NCBI GenBank assembly: GCA_030844895.1
Contig: CM061228.1
Span: 141,410,444 to 141,474,443, forward strand
Direction: 5' to 3'
DNA length: 64,000 bases
DNA from: Ambrosia x helenae
Lineage: Eukaryota; Streptophyta; Magnoliopsida; Asterales; Asteraceae
The notes under the pieces were generated by a model. The model was not told where the DNA came from and did not search any database. It saw nothing but the letters and a program-made list of their open reading frames with translations. A program made the position numbers and the translations under genes. Below, piece after piece: positions 34,578 to 46,539 of this stretch. How positions within the stretch are numbered: position 1 is the stretch's first letter; every line of letters begins with the position of its first letter.

Positions 34578-35652
34578 CTAGCTGATTACCCCGGGAGGGT
34601 CCCGGGGTTGAAAAATCCAATTTTACGTGATAACCTATTGCAAATGGCTCAAGTTAACTAACCACAAAATCTCTCAATCATTGCATGTTCATAGTATTTT
34701 AATCAGTAATAACTCATATTCCCTAATCTAAAACCTAATCAGTAATCATCTAAAGAATCACTTATGTAAGCTGCAACTATTAAAAAACTCATCACATCTC
34801 TATAATTTCTCACATTCTAATGGCTCTTATAATTCCTAACCTAATCAACTAAACAAACACTTAAGTTGGAAGTTGTAATCATTGAATCTCATTATGCCAT
34901 GTGGCATAATCAAGAGATGGTTGAGGCCACCATTGAACGCCACGTCAGCAACTATCAATTCTTTTCGGGAGCGTCCCGGGGTTGAAAAATATAACCATTC
35001 TAATAATACTAATACTAATAGTAATAATTATTACTCTTGTAATTAAATAAATAAAAAAGTAATCTTGCTATAAGGTGACACCATGTGTTGCAGTGTTGCA
35101 CGATCCTTTCTCCTAACTTCTCTTGATGAAATATACCTAGTAAAATTCCAATGATAAGATGGCGATTGGGCTGATTTTCAACATCGTAGATAAGAACCTG
35201 GTTTAAAAGAAAAAACATGATTGATGAATAACATGAACACTTTGTGTGATTTTTTCCTGTATGAACGAAACCCCACAAAAAATAGTCGATTTTTCTCAGT
35301 TTTTTATATAGGACTATGGTACTCGTTGGAAAGATAATAAAACGCTCGTTAATTTGGTGTAATTTTTTTCTTTAAAAAATCCCGTATATAAAAGATATAA
35401 ACGTTTAAAAATTATGGGAGGATACATGAGAGATAAAATTTTAAATTTATTTTTAAATTCTTTTTTTTTTCCTAAAATAACTCAATTTAATTTAGGGTTT
35501 TATGTTTATCTTTTTTTTAATTAAAAAAGGAAATAGTTCAAAAACACCAAAATCTTTCAATTATGATGCCACGTGGCACTCTCAAAGAGAGGTTGAGGCC
35601 TCCATTGCACGCCACGTCAGCATATACGTTTTCTTTTATATATATAGATAGA
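34578..35652 (-). mobile_element. Non-autonomous Helitron (minus strand)
   Basis: On the minus strand it starts TCTATCTATATATATAAAAG (35652) after A and ends with the stem-loop CCCCGGGACCCTCCCGGGG, TAATCAG and CTAG (34581-34578) before T. A second, degenerate copy of the hairpin (GGGAGCGTCCCGGGGTTGAA) lies inside near 34969, suggesting an internal duplication or older nested end. No coding capacity. Confidence 0.75.
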
Positions 35653-36357
35653 TTAAAAGACACTTCTACAATGATATGATGTTATTGGCTAGAAATTACG
35701 GTGCCCAATAGTGGATGCCAAGTGGCATCCACTACTTTTAGATTTCAAACTTTGACCATTAAACTTGTAGCTTTTAGGATTTTAAACTTTGACCACCCAA
35801 CTTCTTTAAAGTTGCATTACAGCCACATCCACCGCAACATCTTTTAGCTAAGCATTGACACATTTTTTTCTAACTTTGACCACCAAACTGTTAGCTTTTA
35901 GCCGTGAGTATTTTTTTGAAGCCCACGCGAGAATAACAGTAACTTAATATTATCTTTTATGTCCACGAAACCGTCCACGCAACAGAAGCTCCGACAGTGA
36001 CGCGCGATGTTTAACGTCTACCAAACCCTCAACGCGCGATCGTTAACGTAATTTGTGCACTTCGTTATCGTTACCGGCAACAAATTTTGCCGCTTTTCGG
36101 GACTAATACTTTCAATACCAGTATAGTGATCTAGATGATTCAATTGATCTATCGAGTGGATGTATCGTCAGGCCGTCCACATATTATGTTTCTATTGGTC
36201 CGCGTAAGATGCCACCTTTTAGCTAGGCATTGACACATTTTTTCCTAACTTTACCTTCAAATAAAGCGTACTAATAAACATGTATACACAACAGTCGAGC
36301 CTGCGGCGAAGCGTGGACCAACACGCCCCGCGACAACGCGCGGGTAACTACCACTAG
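35653..36357 (+). mobile_element. Second Helitron 3' part, invaded at its 5' end
   Basis: Ends with CGCCCCGCGACAACGCGCGGG, TAACTACCA and CTAG (36354-36357) before T, the same terminus as the Helitron at 30827-31982. Its left part begins TTAAAAGACACTTC, which corresponds to the GAAAGACACTTC near the start of that Helitron. The preceding bases of its 5' end appear to lie left of the minus-strand Helitron, at about 34566-34577, as if that one inserted between A and T very close to the start. Confidence 0.55.
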
Positions 36358-36603
36358 TTTTATATAATAAGTTTGATCTATTGTTTCGTTATATGACTAA
36401 AAATATCATATTTTTTATTAAGAACATTTGAAGTGTTGCCTTTGTTTTAATTTTTTAATCCTTACCTAGTTGTAATAGATTTAATCCTTAACTCCACATT
36501 AGATCATCTACATGAATTTATTCTAAATTTCTCAACAGAGATTATTAAATAAAGAAAAAAAAATCTGAAACAAATATTGTATTAAGATAATAAATTTAGA
36601 ATG

Positions 36604-37415
36604 TGTGTTGTGAGTAGAGGTGAGTGAGAGCTTTATCCTCTAATATTGAGCCACGTAAGCGCTGACATGACAGAGTGATAAAGCTGCAGCTCACTCGCCT
36701 GATCCTGTTGTGGCTAGAGGTGAGCAGCAGCTTTATCCATTTTATTTTAAATTATTTTTTTTAAACTTTGTTATTTTAAATTTATATAATATTTAAATCT
36801 GTAACACAATTTAAATAATAAACATAAAATATTCATTAATAAAAAAATTACAAAGACATAATTAATAAAAAACATAAAAAAATAGTAAACTACTACTCGT
36901 CGTTTAGCTCTTCTTCGAATTCCTTCATGAGACGGTTCTGTTCTTGTTGAAGTATCGCCCGATGAGGCATTGGGCTGGTGGTTGCGCATCCGGAATTACA
37001 AAATCTAGAGACGGTGGTGGCATTTGGCTAAGATTATCTTTGAGTTCGGTATTCGTCCCAAACCCGTCTTCATCTAGGAACTCCATAGCCGGTTGGTAAC
37101 ATCCTTCCCATTGTGATGGATCCATTTTTTTTGAAGATTGAAGATTGTTTTTTATTGTTTAGTGTTTGAAGATTGAAGATTATTTTTGTTTTTTAAAATG
37201 ATTAAAAAAATGTTTTTTTTTATAAATACTCAAAACTAGCCGTTGGCCAACGACTAGTTGGCTGCCAACGGTCGAATTTGACTCGTTACCACACACGAGC
37301 GCACTAGCGTCCACTCGCTCACGCGGTCGTTAGCCCATGGGTGTTGTGGTTCAAGCTAGCTATGTGGATCAAGTTGTGGCTCGCGGCATCTCGCTCGCAG
37401 GCCACAACACATAGT
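36604..37415 (-). mobile_element. Deletion derivative of a PIF/Harbinger-like element (candidate)
   Basis: Both edges carry a TGTGTTGTG-type inverted word (GTGTGTTGTGAGTAGAGG at 36602; CTATGTGTTGTGGCCTGCG in reverse from about 37415). On the minus strand a frame from 37125 reads MDPSQWEGCYQPAMEFLDED, and another frame at 36965-36895 reads AILQQEQNRLMKEFEEELND. These look like the N- and C-terminal edges of the Myb/SANT ORF of PIF-type transposons with the middle deleted. Target duplication and exact ends are unclear. Confidence 0.4.
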
Positions 37416-37474
37416 CTTATATGCTTGATATAATAAGGTCAGTTACATTCTTGATATTTAATGTTGCCTAATTT

Positions 37475-39619
37475 CTAAACAATAACATTCATCATTCTAC
37501 AAAAATAAACAAGTTCCCGATACCAAAAACATGTGTGACAACTAGAAATTTCTATATCTTCATCTAGGCTCCAACCCCTTTTTTGAAAACGAATGGCGTG
37601 ATCTCGTTCTTGGCATTTTGTGTTGACTTTTTTTAGAGCAATCCGGTTTTTGACCCACATTCGACTTAATATCATGTCAATTTTACCTCTACAAGTTTGC
37701 ACATTCCAATGCCTTGATCTTGAATAATTCATGGAATTCAAAAGGTTTAATCCTTGTTGACTCGATTGATCCCCACCAGAAAGTAGAATCATTCCGTATA
37801 CATATGTCGCCTCTGAATGTCTCTTCTCAACTGCCCTTTTTAATAACTCTAGCCCAAGGTTGACATTAACATGCTTGAAATACTCCTCCTGTAAAAAAAA
37901 AAAAAAAATCATTGTATTCGTAGTTAATATCATAAAATGAATATCAATATGGGTGTTCAAAAAAATCCAAATCCGAATTATCCGAAAAATTGGATATCCG
38001 AATTTTGGATTTCCGAAAATTCGGATTCGGATAGCGATAATGAAAAATTTCGGATATCCAAAATATTAAATATTATATTTTATTTTTATTTTTAAAGATA
38101 TATAATAAAATTTGATGAAGAAATTGACAAGAATACTAGATTGGATTATTGAAACAAACTGATTTTATTTATTTTTTCTTGAATTTTAGATATCCATTTC
38201 ATTATCTGAATCCGTATCCGAAATTTTCAGATATCCGAAATTTCGGATACGGATATTAAAATCAACTATGCAAAATTTTCGGATATCCGAATAGACGGAT
38301 ATCCGAATTTGAACTCCTCATATCAAGCCTTGATCCCAAGGTGACTTTGAATTGGGCCCAAACTATTGGGCTATTAATTCAAGTCAGATTTTGTCTAAAG
38401 TTTAAAATGACGAGTTGTCAAAACTTTTAAAAAGGTAATTTAGTTTTAGACTAGGCAATGAATGAACCATACTAGATCAAATCAAATGTTTTTAGTATGG
38501 ATCACTACTGATTGAGAATCAAACTACTAACCCGGATTATAGTCAAGGTCCGATGGTAGATTTGTTTGTCGTCTTCGACAGTTTACAACGAGTTTTATAC
38601 AACCCTAAACAAATATATATTTTTTAAATTGTTCTTACCATTCCTTGTCTGAAAAGTGACTCGGGATTTCCTTTTCTAAAACAGTGAGTTAAGAAAGAAA
38701 GCTCTCTTTGACTCGGTTTAAACCATTGAGTTACTGGAAATTTGTCGAGTGAAATACGTTGAAAGATATAGTCGTCTTTTGTAGATTCGAGAAATTCCTT
38801 GCAACTGTATATTAACAGAAATGATTGATTAAAATAGATAAAGGCATAAAATATATTTATCTTGATAGCAACTCTAAATTGATATAAATTGTTTTGTTTA
38901 CCTACACAATAATATTAAAAACAAATGTAATAACAAAAAGTGTGTTGTCATTTTTTTGTTTGCACATAAATACTTATTTACTGTGCGATAAAATCAAAAT
39001 AAATTATGAACAATAAAACAGAATGCAAGTGATCATAGTAACATAATGTTTAGAAAATACGTGGAAGAATAATGTAGTCGTCTTTCTTATATGATTCTTG
39101 GACTATTTTTGTTTTGATAAACCCTTGATGCTTGAAAAGCAAGAATTTTGTTTAAAACATAAAAACAAAACTAGTTTCGGGCACCCTGATGATTAATTAT
39201 GTAAAAAGAAACTAGATACATTATCTTTGAACTCTTAATAATAAAACTCTCGGAGACTGGTTTGATTGTTCATGTATTGAATACTAAGGTAAACGTATAG
39301 ACACTGGTTTTGACACATTTGATTTTAGGTTTACAAAAAAAAGTTTTTATATTAAAGAAAATAGTACTTCAAAGCTAGTTGAATCATGAAAACATATCAA
39401 ATTATGATATTACGAAACTAACCTTAATTTGGCGTTAAAAAGATCAGTGAACGAAGATGATGCAACTCGGGCCAGGACATCTACTAAAAGATCCTTCGGA
39501 AGCGATCCGATGGTCCTTGTTGATTGGTAAACGAGTTTACCGACTCGTTTTTCTTCATATTTACAAACACTCAAGCTCATATTCTTGGTGATTTTTCTTG
39601 TTTTTCTTGGAATACCCAT
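37475..39619 (-). CDS. F-box protein, copy C (At1g67623-like), intact
   Basis: Exons 39619-39423, 38804-38639 and 37888-37475 give 258 residues with canonical splice sites; intron phases match copy D. I chose MGIPRKTRK at 39619 because the family starts MGVPRK; an in-frame ATG lies three codons upstream. Domains: basic N-terminus, F-box at about 38-90 (TIGSLPKDLLVDVLARVASS, then FTDLFNAKLSCKEFLESTKD), a HCFRKGNPESLFRQGM segment, and a SEL1-like tail (LELLKRAVEKRHSEATYVYG, GMILLSGG). The C-terminus keeps a Cys-rich end, SSCHTCFWYRELVYFCRMMN. Members are predicted substrate adaptors of SCF ubiquitin ligases. This is the most diverged of the four local copies, indicating an older duplication. 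Intron 2 hosts a MITE with GGATATCCGAA words. A TATATATA run at about 39690-39708 lies in the 5' flank. Confidence 0.85.
37946..38325. mobile_element. MITE with GGATATCCGAA words in intron 2 of F-box copy C
   Basis: Begins near GGGTGTTCAAAAAAATCC and ends near TTTGAACTCC. The ends are filled by ATCCGAA/TTCGGATATCC words, and the flanks share ATATCAA. It resembles the hAT foldback MITEs at 27344 and 50723 but its termini are more degenerate. Confidence 0.55.
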
Positions 39620-39628
39620 TGTTATCAA

Positions 39629-41535
39629 AAAATTGAGTTGATTTCAAGAAAACAATTATAATACGTACATGTACATATGGCCTGTGTGCTTATATATGCT
39701 TATATATAGGGGAGTTTTGGGTAAAAACAAATATATTACTTGTTGAGAAAGTTTGTATATTTTAATTAGAAACCCTAAAAGAAATAGGAGTACCATATAT
39801 TACTTTTACGATTCCTAAAAGAAATAAGAGTACCTCAGTACCATATATTACTTTTACGATTTCATACAAAAAAAAAAAAAAAGAATCTTCTAGTTTTAAA
39901 AATAGTAGTTAATTTAAAAAATAATTTTAGAGCAATCCAAAACACTTGTAATTAATCAAGTAACTTGGTAACATATTCTTACCATATATATAACTAAGTT
40001 ATCTGCACTTCGCATGCGATGTCGTTTTCGGCTTGATCCGCTAAATAAAGTCATAAGACTTTCTGTCCCTGGGTGAAGAATAGCCTACCAACCCATTTTC
40101 TTATCTTTTCATCTGAAAGCTAGGGGTATTTTCGCGTGCTTTGTTGCGGGCTTTCAGCCATTACATTGGTACAATTTATTAAACTATCAGTACAATATCA
40201 TCACTCGTTATAGCAATCGACACGTGTTTTACATTGGTTGGAAAACAAAAAAACGAATTCCCATACCGCTACCAATGATGTTCGGTCGGTATCGGTTCAG
40301 TTTGTTATGGTACCGGTATCATACAAACACTTGATATAGCTTATGCACCAAAAAATATTTTATTGTGAATATAACTCAGTGTTCAACGAATTTTATATCG
40401 CCAAGTCGAGAAAACTATAACAAGACACGGTACCAGTACCAATATTGTTTGGTTGGTATGTGGTCGGCTTGTGATGATAAAAAATATCAACTATATAATA
40501 TATATGACCCGTTAGAATAGAACTTTTATCAAATCATACACAGTAATAAGCACATGACAATGGTATATTTGGAATTTTATAAACGCTATATTTTGTTGAT
40601 AAAAAACAAAAAGGGTAACTGGCCTCATTTTATTAAAAAAAAAAAAACTAAACCGGTGTTATATGGTACCGGTACCGATGTATTTTTACATAGTATCGCT
40701 GAATTAAAAAAGGAAAACCACTAAATGTTTATTAATAAAGATGATAAAGGTACTCGATGACATTTTATAAACGAGTCAAGTGCGAGCTTGGCAGCTCGCT
40801 TAACTTCGTTGTACAAGGTTAATAATTTATTTTGTATTTATTTGGCGGTTTATAGAATAGTTGTAACTGATACTATCAGTGGGTCTCTCTTAGGATCAGT
40901 CGTTGTAATTGATATCTTTTTATGGCGGTCTAGAACCGACGTAGTTGTATGGATTAATTTTGGTGGGTTTCCCTCTTTATAGTGTTAATGAACCGTTACA
41001 ATTGAGATGAATAATCTTGACAAGTTCATTCTATATTTAGAGCTGTTTACGAGTTGTATATGATAGAGTTCAGTTTTGATGGATTACCTTCTACAACGGT
41101 TGGTAAACCAATGTAATCTAGTGAGTGTATTTTTCTTTTTTTAAAAATGCTTTAGAAACCGTTTTAAAAGGATTTATTTTACAACACATACATTTAAAAT
41201 GGTTAATTAACTGCTATTAAATCAAAAGGAACTTTTTTCAAAAAGACCTAGCTTTTTTGTACTAGTAAACCCACAACTTTCTCACCTCCCATGCAAAGAA
41301 TCATAATTGTACCCCAAAACACTTTCTCCCCTCCCATGCAAACAATCATATTGTACCTCAAAACACTTTTTTAACGGCAAATTTTATTTTTTACCTCAAA
41401 ACAAATTTCAATTTTTTACTTAATGTGAGACTTGAACTCGTAATCTCTTTATTAGGTGCTTTTAAAAATTTTGCTTCTTCCATTAGGCCACCTACCCCCT
41501 ATAGTACTTTAAAACACTTGGATCCATATTTTGAC

Positions 41536-41570
<35 letters not shown>
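39629..41570. other. F-box C promoter side and intergenic DNA
   Basis: The first few hundred bases are homologous to the 5' flanks of copies B and D (TTGTTGAGAAAGTTTGTATA-like). At 40250-40690 repeated GGTACCGGTA/CGGTATCGGTTC words suggest another word-filled MITE without clear ends. No gene recognised. Confidence 0.4.

Positions 41571-41577
<7 letters not shown>
41538..41577. repeat. (TA)n microsatellite
   Basis: About 20 TA units directly at the left edge of the terminal-inverted element that follows. Confidence 0.9.
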
Positions 41578-41585
<8 letters not shown>

Positions 41586-42072
41586 GATTCTAAGAGAACT
41601 AACCCCTATTTGAGAACTGAGAGAACCATTCTGGGCCACACATTTCATATAAAGGCAAAAAAAAAAATTCAATTTTTTTTTTTTTTTTTGCTTTAATCGC
41701 ACATTTTTATGCAAGGAAATTTTTTTTTTATTTTTTTTTCATTTATACATATGTGTATATGTCAATTATACATATGTGTATATAGCAATTATACATATGT
41801 GTATATAACATTTTTCAGCTATACATATGTGTATATTTCAGTTATACATATGTGTATATTGCATTATACATATGTGTATAATGCAATTATACACATGTGT
41901 ATACTGAAAAAAAATACAAAAAAAAATAAAAAAAAATTCCTTACATATAAAGCAGCGATTTTTGCAAAAAAAAAAAAAAAAAAAAAAAATTGCCTTAAAG
42001 AAATGTGTGGCCCAGAATGGTTCTCTCAGTTCTCAATTTAGGGAAAGGTTCTCATTTGAACCAAATCCTATA
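41576..42072. mobile_element. Terminal-inverted-repeat foldback element with palindromic core array
   Basis: Long inverted ends: GAGAACTGAGAGAACCATTC then TGGGCCACACATTTC at about 41613-41647, mirrored at about 41990-42036; the outer parts (AGGGATTCTAAGAGAACTAA against AGGATTTGGTTCAAATGAGA) match more loosely. Both edges adjoin TA-rich DNA (TA microsatellite left, CTATATATATATATG right). The core (41740-41908) is an array of TATACATATGTGTATA palindromes. No coding capacity. Superfamily unknown; a Mutator-type MITE is possible. Confidence 0.7.
41743..41908. repeat. Seven tandem palindromic TATACATATGTGTATA units
   Basis: Seven copies of TATACATATGTGTATA (one as TATACACATGTGTATA) separated by 5-15 bp spacers such as TGTCAAT and AGCAAT. 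Each unit is nearly self-complementary, so the core could form a row of cruciforms. Confidence 0.85.
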
Positions 42073-43779
42073 TATATATATGTGTGTGTGTGTGTTTTCT
42101 CCTTAAATAAAGATCATTGGATCCATATCTTCGTATATTAGTCACTTGGGTTGTAGCCCAATGATAAAAAGCAAAGCTTCTTTAAAGAAGACTCAAGTTT
42201 CAGTTTTGAGCAATGTGTAATTTATGAGTAGTGTAGGTGAGTTTGAGTTAGCCTTTAAAAAAGATCTTCATATATTATCGACATGTTATAGTTCTACGGT
42301 TAAGTTTAAAGGGAAAAAAAGTGTGTGGTTGACATATTATAGGCAGATAGAAAATTTTAATACTTTGAATATGAAATTAGTAAGGATAATGAGGCTCCCT
42401 GGTTTGGAGACACCTTAGGCAAATCTAAATATCTAGTAAAGATGGTGCGACAAAACTAGTTGATCATAATGAGTCCAAAAAGAACGTGATTGTGACACTG
42501 TCCACAGAATTCCATACCGTGTGTGGGAATATGAGATATTGCATTCATAAGACCATGTGTAGTCAGGCGCGATTTAAAGTTAAAAATCACCCATAGCGCC
42601 CCAAACACCACTACGGGGGCGCTAAAAGTCTTCAAAAACACAAAATGGGTGTCAGGCGTGAGTTGTATAACGCCATTTTTGTTTGGTTTGTGTGCCATGT
42701 ATTTGCACCCAATCAAAATGAAGGAGGGGCGCTATTCTTGCATTCCCACTACACACTCTAAGGAATGTTCAGTACTTCAGTGTATTTCTATCTTAAATAC
42801 AACCAACGCCTTTCATACGTATTAGTTATTGACGAGACATGAACCCCATAGTGAAACATGTTTTGATGAGAGTAGTTCATATCCTTTTTTTTAACGGCCG
42901 ACGAATAAATTTCCAAGCACTCTCGGGCACCCTTTTGGCGAATCAGGTACTCGAGTGTACCCGGTCCACTAATTGTAGAGTAATTACATAATTACTTTAG
43001 TGTAAACTAATGTATTTACTTTAATGACGTAATTACACTAAATTTTTTTTTATTTTTTTTGTATTATTCGTCTAGAAAATATGTTTAAGCACATGGGAAA
43101 AAAATTTCTAAAAAAGTAAATAAATTTTTTTTACCTCATTTGATTTTCACAGTTATTTCCGAAAAACACTTTGTATTTGATCTTTACTCTTAATATTATT
43201 ACTTATTTAAAAATTAACATTTTGGAAAAAAAAAAAAAAAGCGAAATTCAATGGTGAAATCCTAGACCTAACAACATTCGGGTCACAAGTTCGAGTCCTC
43301 CCACACATCGGGCCATTTCAACCTTAATGAGTATGATTTTTCAATGGACGAGAATCGAGTCTGTGACCAACCCCGGGTGAGAACCCTCTGAAGAGGTAAA
43401 CTCTCTCATCTCAAACCAATTAAGCTGGAGATGATTGGCATTTAAAAATTAACTAGTGAATTTATTTTAAATCAATTAAGCACCGTTTGAAAATCAAACA
43501 AAAAAGAAGATTGGATATTAAAGCGGTTTGATTTCTAAACTTGAAAACCAAATTCTTTTTCAAATTTAGTGAAGTTTGGATAAATTACCATAAAAGGTGC
43601 AACAAATTTGAATATAAAGATCGGTCTTTGTTAGTACTAAACCAAATGCTTGAAAGTTGAAACACAAAAGAATGACATAAGAAGGATACTATCAGCAACT
43701 TGCAAACAACGTCAAAAAACTAGGAAAGTCACATTACCCTTTTTTTTCCAGGTCACTAAAACAGAACACTATCGAAATT
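42073..43779. other. Intergenic DNA
   Basis: No gene recognised. About 42540-42740 contains GCGCCCC/GGGGCGC words (AGCGCCCCAAACACC, GGAGGGGCGCTATTC) that may mark a small MITE. Near 43275-43310 a tRNA-like box B (AAGTTCGAGTCCTCCC) suggests a SINE relic. Confidence 0.35.
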
Positions 43780-43793
43780 TAGTCATATCCGAT

Positions 43794-44156
43794 TTTTTTT
43801 TTGAACGATCAACTAAAGTATTGCCGGGTACTCTGTACGCGGCCCCCAATGGCCGAAAGGGGCCCTAGACGGCCTCTAGTCCGTACGGATAGAGCCCTTC
43901 CGCCCACCCGTCTCCTGTTCCAGGGAAAACCCGGCCCACAAACCCGCCCGAAGGCACGACGGTAGTGAACCGGTAAAACCTGGAGAGATCAGGAGTCGAA
44001 CTCATGATCACAAAGGTCAAGGGTCTCTCCATCACTTCCCAACCACCTACCCCACCACAAGGGTGGGGGTATCCATCACATGCCTCCCGTGGGAATCGAA
44101 CCCGGCTCCCCCAAAGAGAGAACCGACCCTTTTACCACTAGGCCACATGATCAGGA
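43794..44156 (-). mobile_element. tRNA-derived SINE (family 2), complete
   Basis: Minus-strand element with box A TGGCCTAGTGG, box B GGTTCGATTCCCAC (near 44090-44105) and a terminal A-run seen as T at 43794-43802. Flanked by a perfect 14-bp duplication TAGTCATATCCGAT (43780-43793 and 44157-44170). Same body as the SINE at 30461 but with a different tRNA-like head. Confidence 0.88.
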
Positions 44157-44170
44157 TAGTCATATCCGAT

Positions 44171-44460
44171 GTTGGGACAGTAAATGATAAGCCATCCCCC
44201 CTTTCTATTTCAACTAAGGCATCGAGATTTTATTTTTGTTTTCCTTTATGGACACATGATTCGTAATTTTCATTTCAATTAGATATGGATCGAATAAAAA
44301 TAAAGCATAAATTAATTAAAGTGTAAATAAGCAGAAATCTTGCATAAAATGAGCATGTTAGCACAAAAACGAAGGGCAATGTGAATGTACATCAACCATT
44401 AAAGAAAGGTAAACTTATACGTATATCAATTATTATTAAACTTATACGTATATCAATTCG
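44171..44460. other. Intergenic DNA
   Basis: Nothing recognised except a short tandem duplication of ACTTATACGTATATCAATT near 44411-44458. Confidence 0.35.
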
Positions 44461-44699
44461 TGTCTGGGATGCTGCAAGGAGATAAAGTCTATTATTTGTT
44501 TGGTCATGGTTGTATTGTTGTGTAAATGTGTTAATTTTTTTTGGCGTAGTAGGGAGACGATGTCTGGGCATTGAGAATGGGCACGTTCTGTTGGGCGATA
44601 GGTGGTTTGTATTCATGTGGTGGTTTGTATCTTGTTTGGCCAGCTCCTTGTTGGTCGTTTGGGTATTAATAAAGTTCGTTTGGCTTGTCAAAAAAAAAA
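44461..44699 (+). mobile_element. Candidate LINE 3' end
   Basis: Ends TTAATAAAGTTCGTTTGGC, then CTTGTC and a run of ten A, a usual form of plant L1 3' UTRs. No reverse-transcriptase coding sequence is present, so this would be a severely 5'-truncated copy. Confidence 0.35.
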
Positions 44700-44920
44700 A
44701 TTATTATTAATCTTGTTCTACATTTTATGCAACTATCGACTTAGTAGTGTATCAGATTTAATCCTTAATTCCTTCTTAGGTCATTGATATAAACTTATTC
44801 GTATATCTCAGCAGAGATTATTGTACAAAGATTAAACTAAATGCACGCGTTAACATAATAATTGAGGATGATATAATATAATAAGTAATAACATATAAGT
44901 CCAGTTATCTCTCTAAAGTT

Positions 44921-46148
44921 TTAAACAATAACATTCATGATTCGACACATATAAACTAATTCTCGGTACCATAAACATGTATCACAACTTGAAATTTCTT
45001 TATCTTCATCAAAACTCCAACCCCTTGTTTCAAAACGTAGGACATGATCTTGTTCTTGGCATTTTGTGTCGATTTTGTTTAGAGTAATCGGGTTGTTAAT
45101 CCACATCTGACTTAACACCTTATGAATTTTATCTCTACAATCTTTCACATTCCAATGCCTCGATCTTGAATATTTCATGGAATTTAAAAGCTTTAATCCT
45201 TGTTGACTCGACTGATTCCCGCCTGAAAGAAGAATCATTCCATACACATATGTTGCCTCTAAATGTCCCTCTTCAACCGCCCTCTTCAAGTGATCCAGTC
45301 CGGATTTGACGTTAACTTGACTGAAATATTCAAACTGGAAAAAAAAAAGAGAACATCGTTTTAGTTAATTAAAATTTTTAATAATAATAATTTGACAGAG
45401 TGTAAAATTAGAGCTGGATTGCTTCTAAAGTTAACAGTGAAATAGACCAAAAACATTGGCTAGTCATTCAAGTATGTTTTCAAATAATATGATAGCATTA
45501 CAGAACCGAAACAACCCATAACTGGAACCGAAGTAGATCAAACCAAATTTTGATTGATTCTTACCATTCCTTGTCTAAATAGTGACTCAGAGTTTCCTTT
45601 GTTGAAACAGTGAGCTAAGAAAGACGCTCTTTCACTCGGTCGAACCCACTGATTTATCGGGAACTTTTCTAACGAAACGTGTTGGAAGACATAATCATCT
45701 TTTGTTAACTCAAGAAAATCCTTGCAGCTGTGTAATAACAATAATAAAAGTTGATTAATATGAATATAGTTTAAACTTAAACATATATATAGTTCATGCG
45801 TTCAAGAGTACTGCCTAAACAAACTGGTTTTGATACAGTTGATTATCTATTTATCAATAAGCAAAAGAGAAGGCTTACCTACATATATAAAAAAAAAGTA
45901 GTATATCTCAAAGCTGGTTCAATCAAAAAAATATATCACGAGGATTATGAAACTAACCTTAATTTAGCACTAAAAAGATCGGTGAACGAAGACGATGCAA
46001 CCCGAGCAAGAACGTCAACTAAAATATCCCTCGGAAGTGATCCAATAGTCCTTGATTGACGAACGAATTTACCGACTCGTTTTTCTCCATGTTTACGAAC
46101 TCTCGAACTCAAATCGTCGTTTGTGATCATCTTTCTTGGAACACCCAT
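44921..46148 (-). CDS. F-box protein, copy D (At1g67623-like), intact
   Basis: Exons 46148-45958, 45727-45565 and 45334-44921 join to 255 residues with canonical sites (phase 2 after exon 1, phase 0 after exon 2). Layout: MGVPRKMITNDDLSS start, F-box from about residue 35 (TIGSLPRDILVDVLARVASS, FTDLFSAKL, SCKDFLELTKDD), HCFNKGNSESLFRQGM, then a SEL1-like region (LDHLKRAVEEGHLEATYVYG, MILLSGGNQSSQQG) and a Cys-containing C-terminus (SSCDTCLWYRELVYMCRIMN). Such proteins are predicted SKP1-binding adaptors of SCF ubiquitin ligases; substrates are unknown. Copies A and B are its closest relatives. The 5' flank holds a TATATATAGGGGAG box (about 46222-46236), conserved in copy C. No lesion is found, and its expression is plausible. 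Confidence 0.88.
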
Positions 46149-46478
46149 TGTTGTAAAAACTCTCTGTTGATTTCAGAAAAGAATTAGAATGTGTGCATGC
46201 CATATGATCTATGTACGTGCTTATAATATATAGGGGAGTTTGATTAAGAATACAAAATTATTCCTTGTTGAGCAAGTATAGAAACCCTAGTAGAAATAGG
46301 AAGGTAATTAATTATCTATGATATACTTACCATATATATATTGCTTTTATGGATAACCTTTAGTTTAAAAAATGGTAATTAATTTGAACGATTTTAAGCA
46401 ATCCAAAACACTTTTTCTCAATCAAGTAACCTACACTTACATATATATTTGTAGAAGATAAGTAGATTGATACCAAAA

Positions 46479-46481
<3 letters not shown>

Positions 46482-46538
<57 letters not shown>
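46482..46538. repeat. (ATA)n microsatellite in the F-box D 5' flank
   Basis: About 18 ATA/TAA units; the left block has a short (AATA)4-type run at the same place (16382-16399). Confidence 0.9.

Positions 46539-46539
<1 letters not shown>

Noticed and set aside
41709..42041. Open frame with repeated YTYVY/IHMCI peptides
   Set aside because: It is a translation of the palindrome array in a foldback element, not a protein gene.
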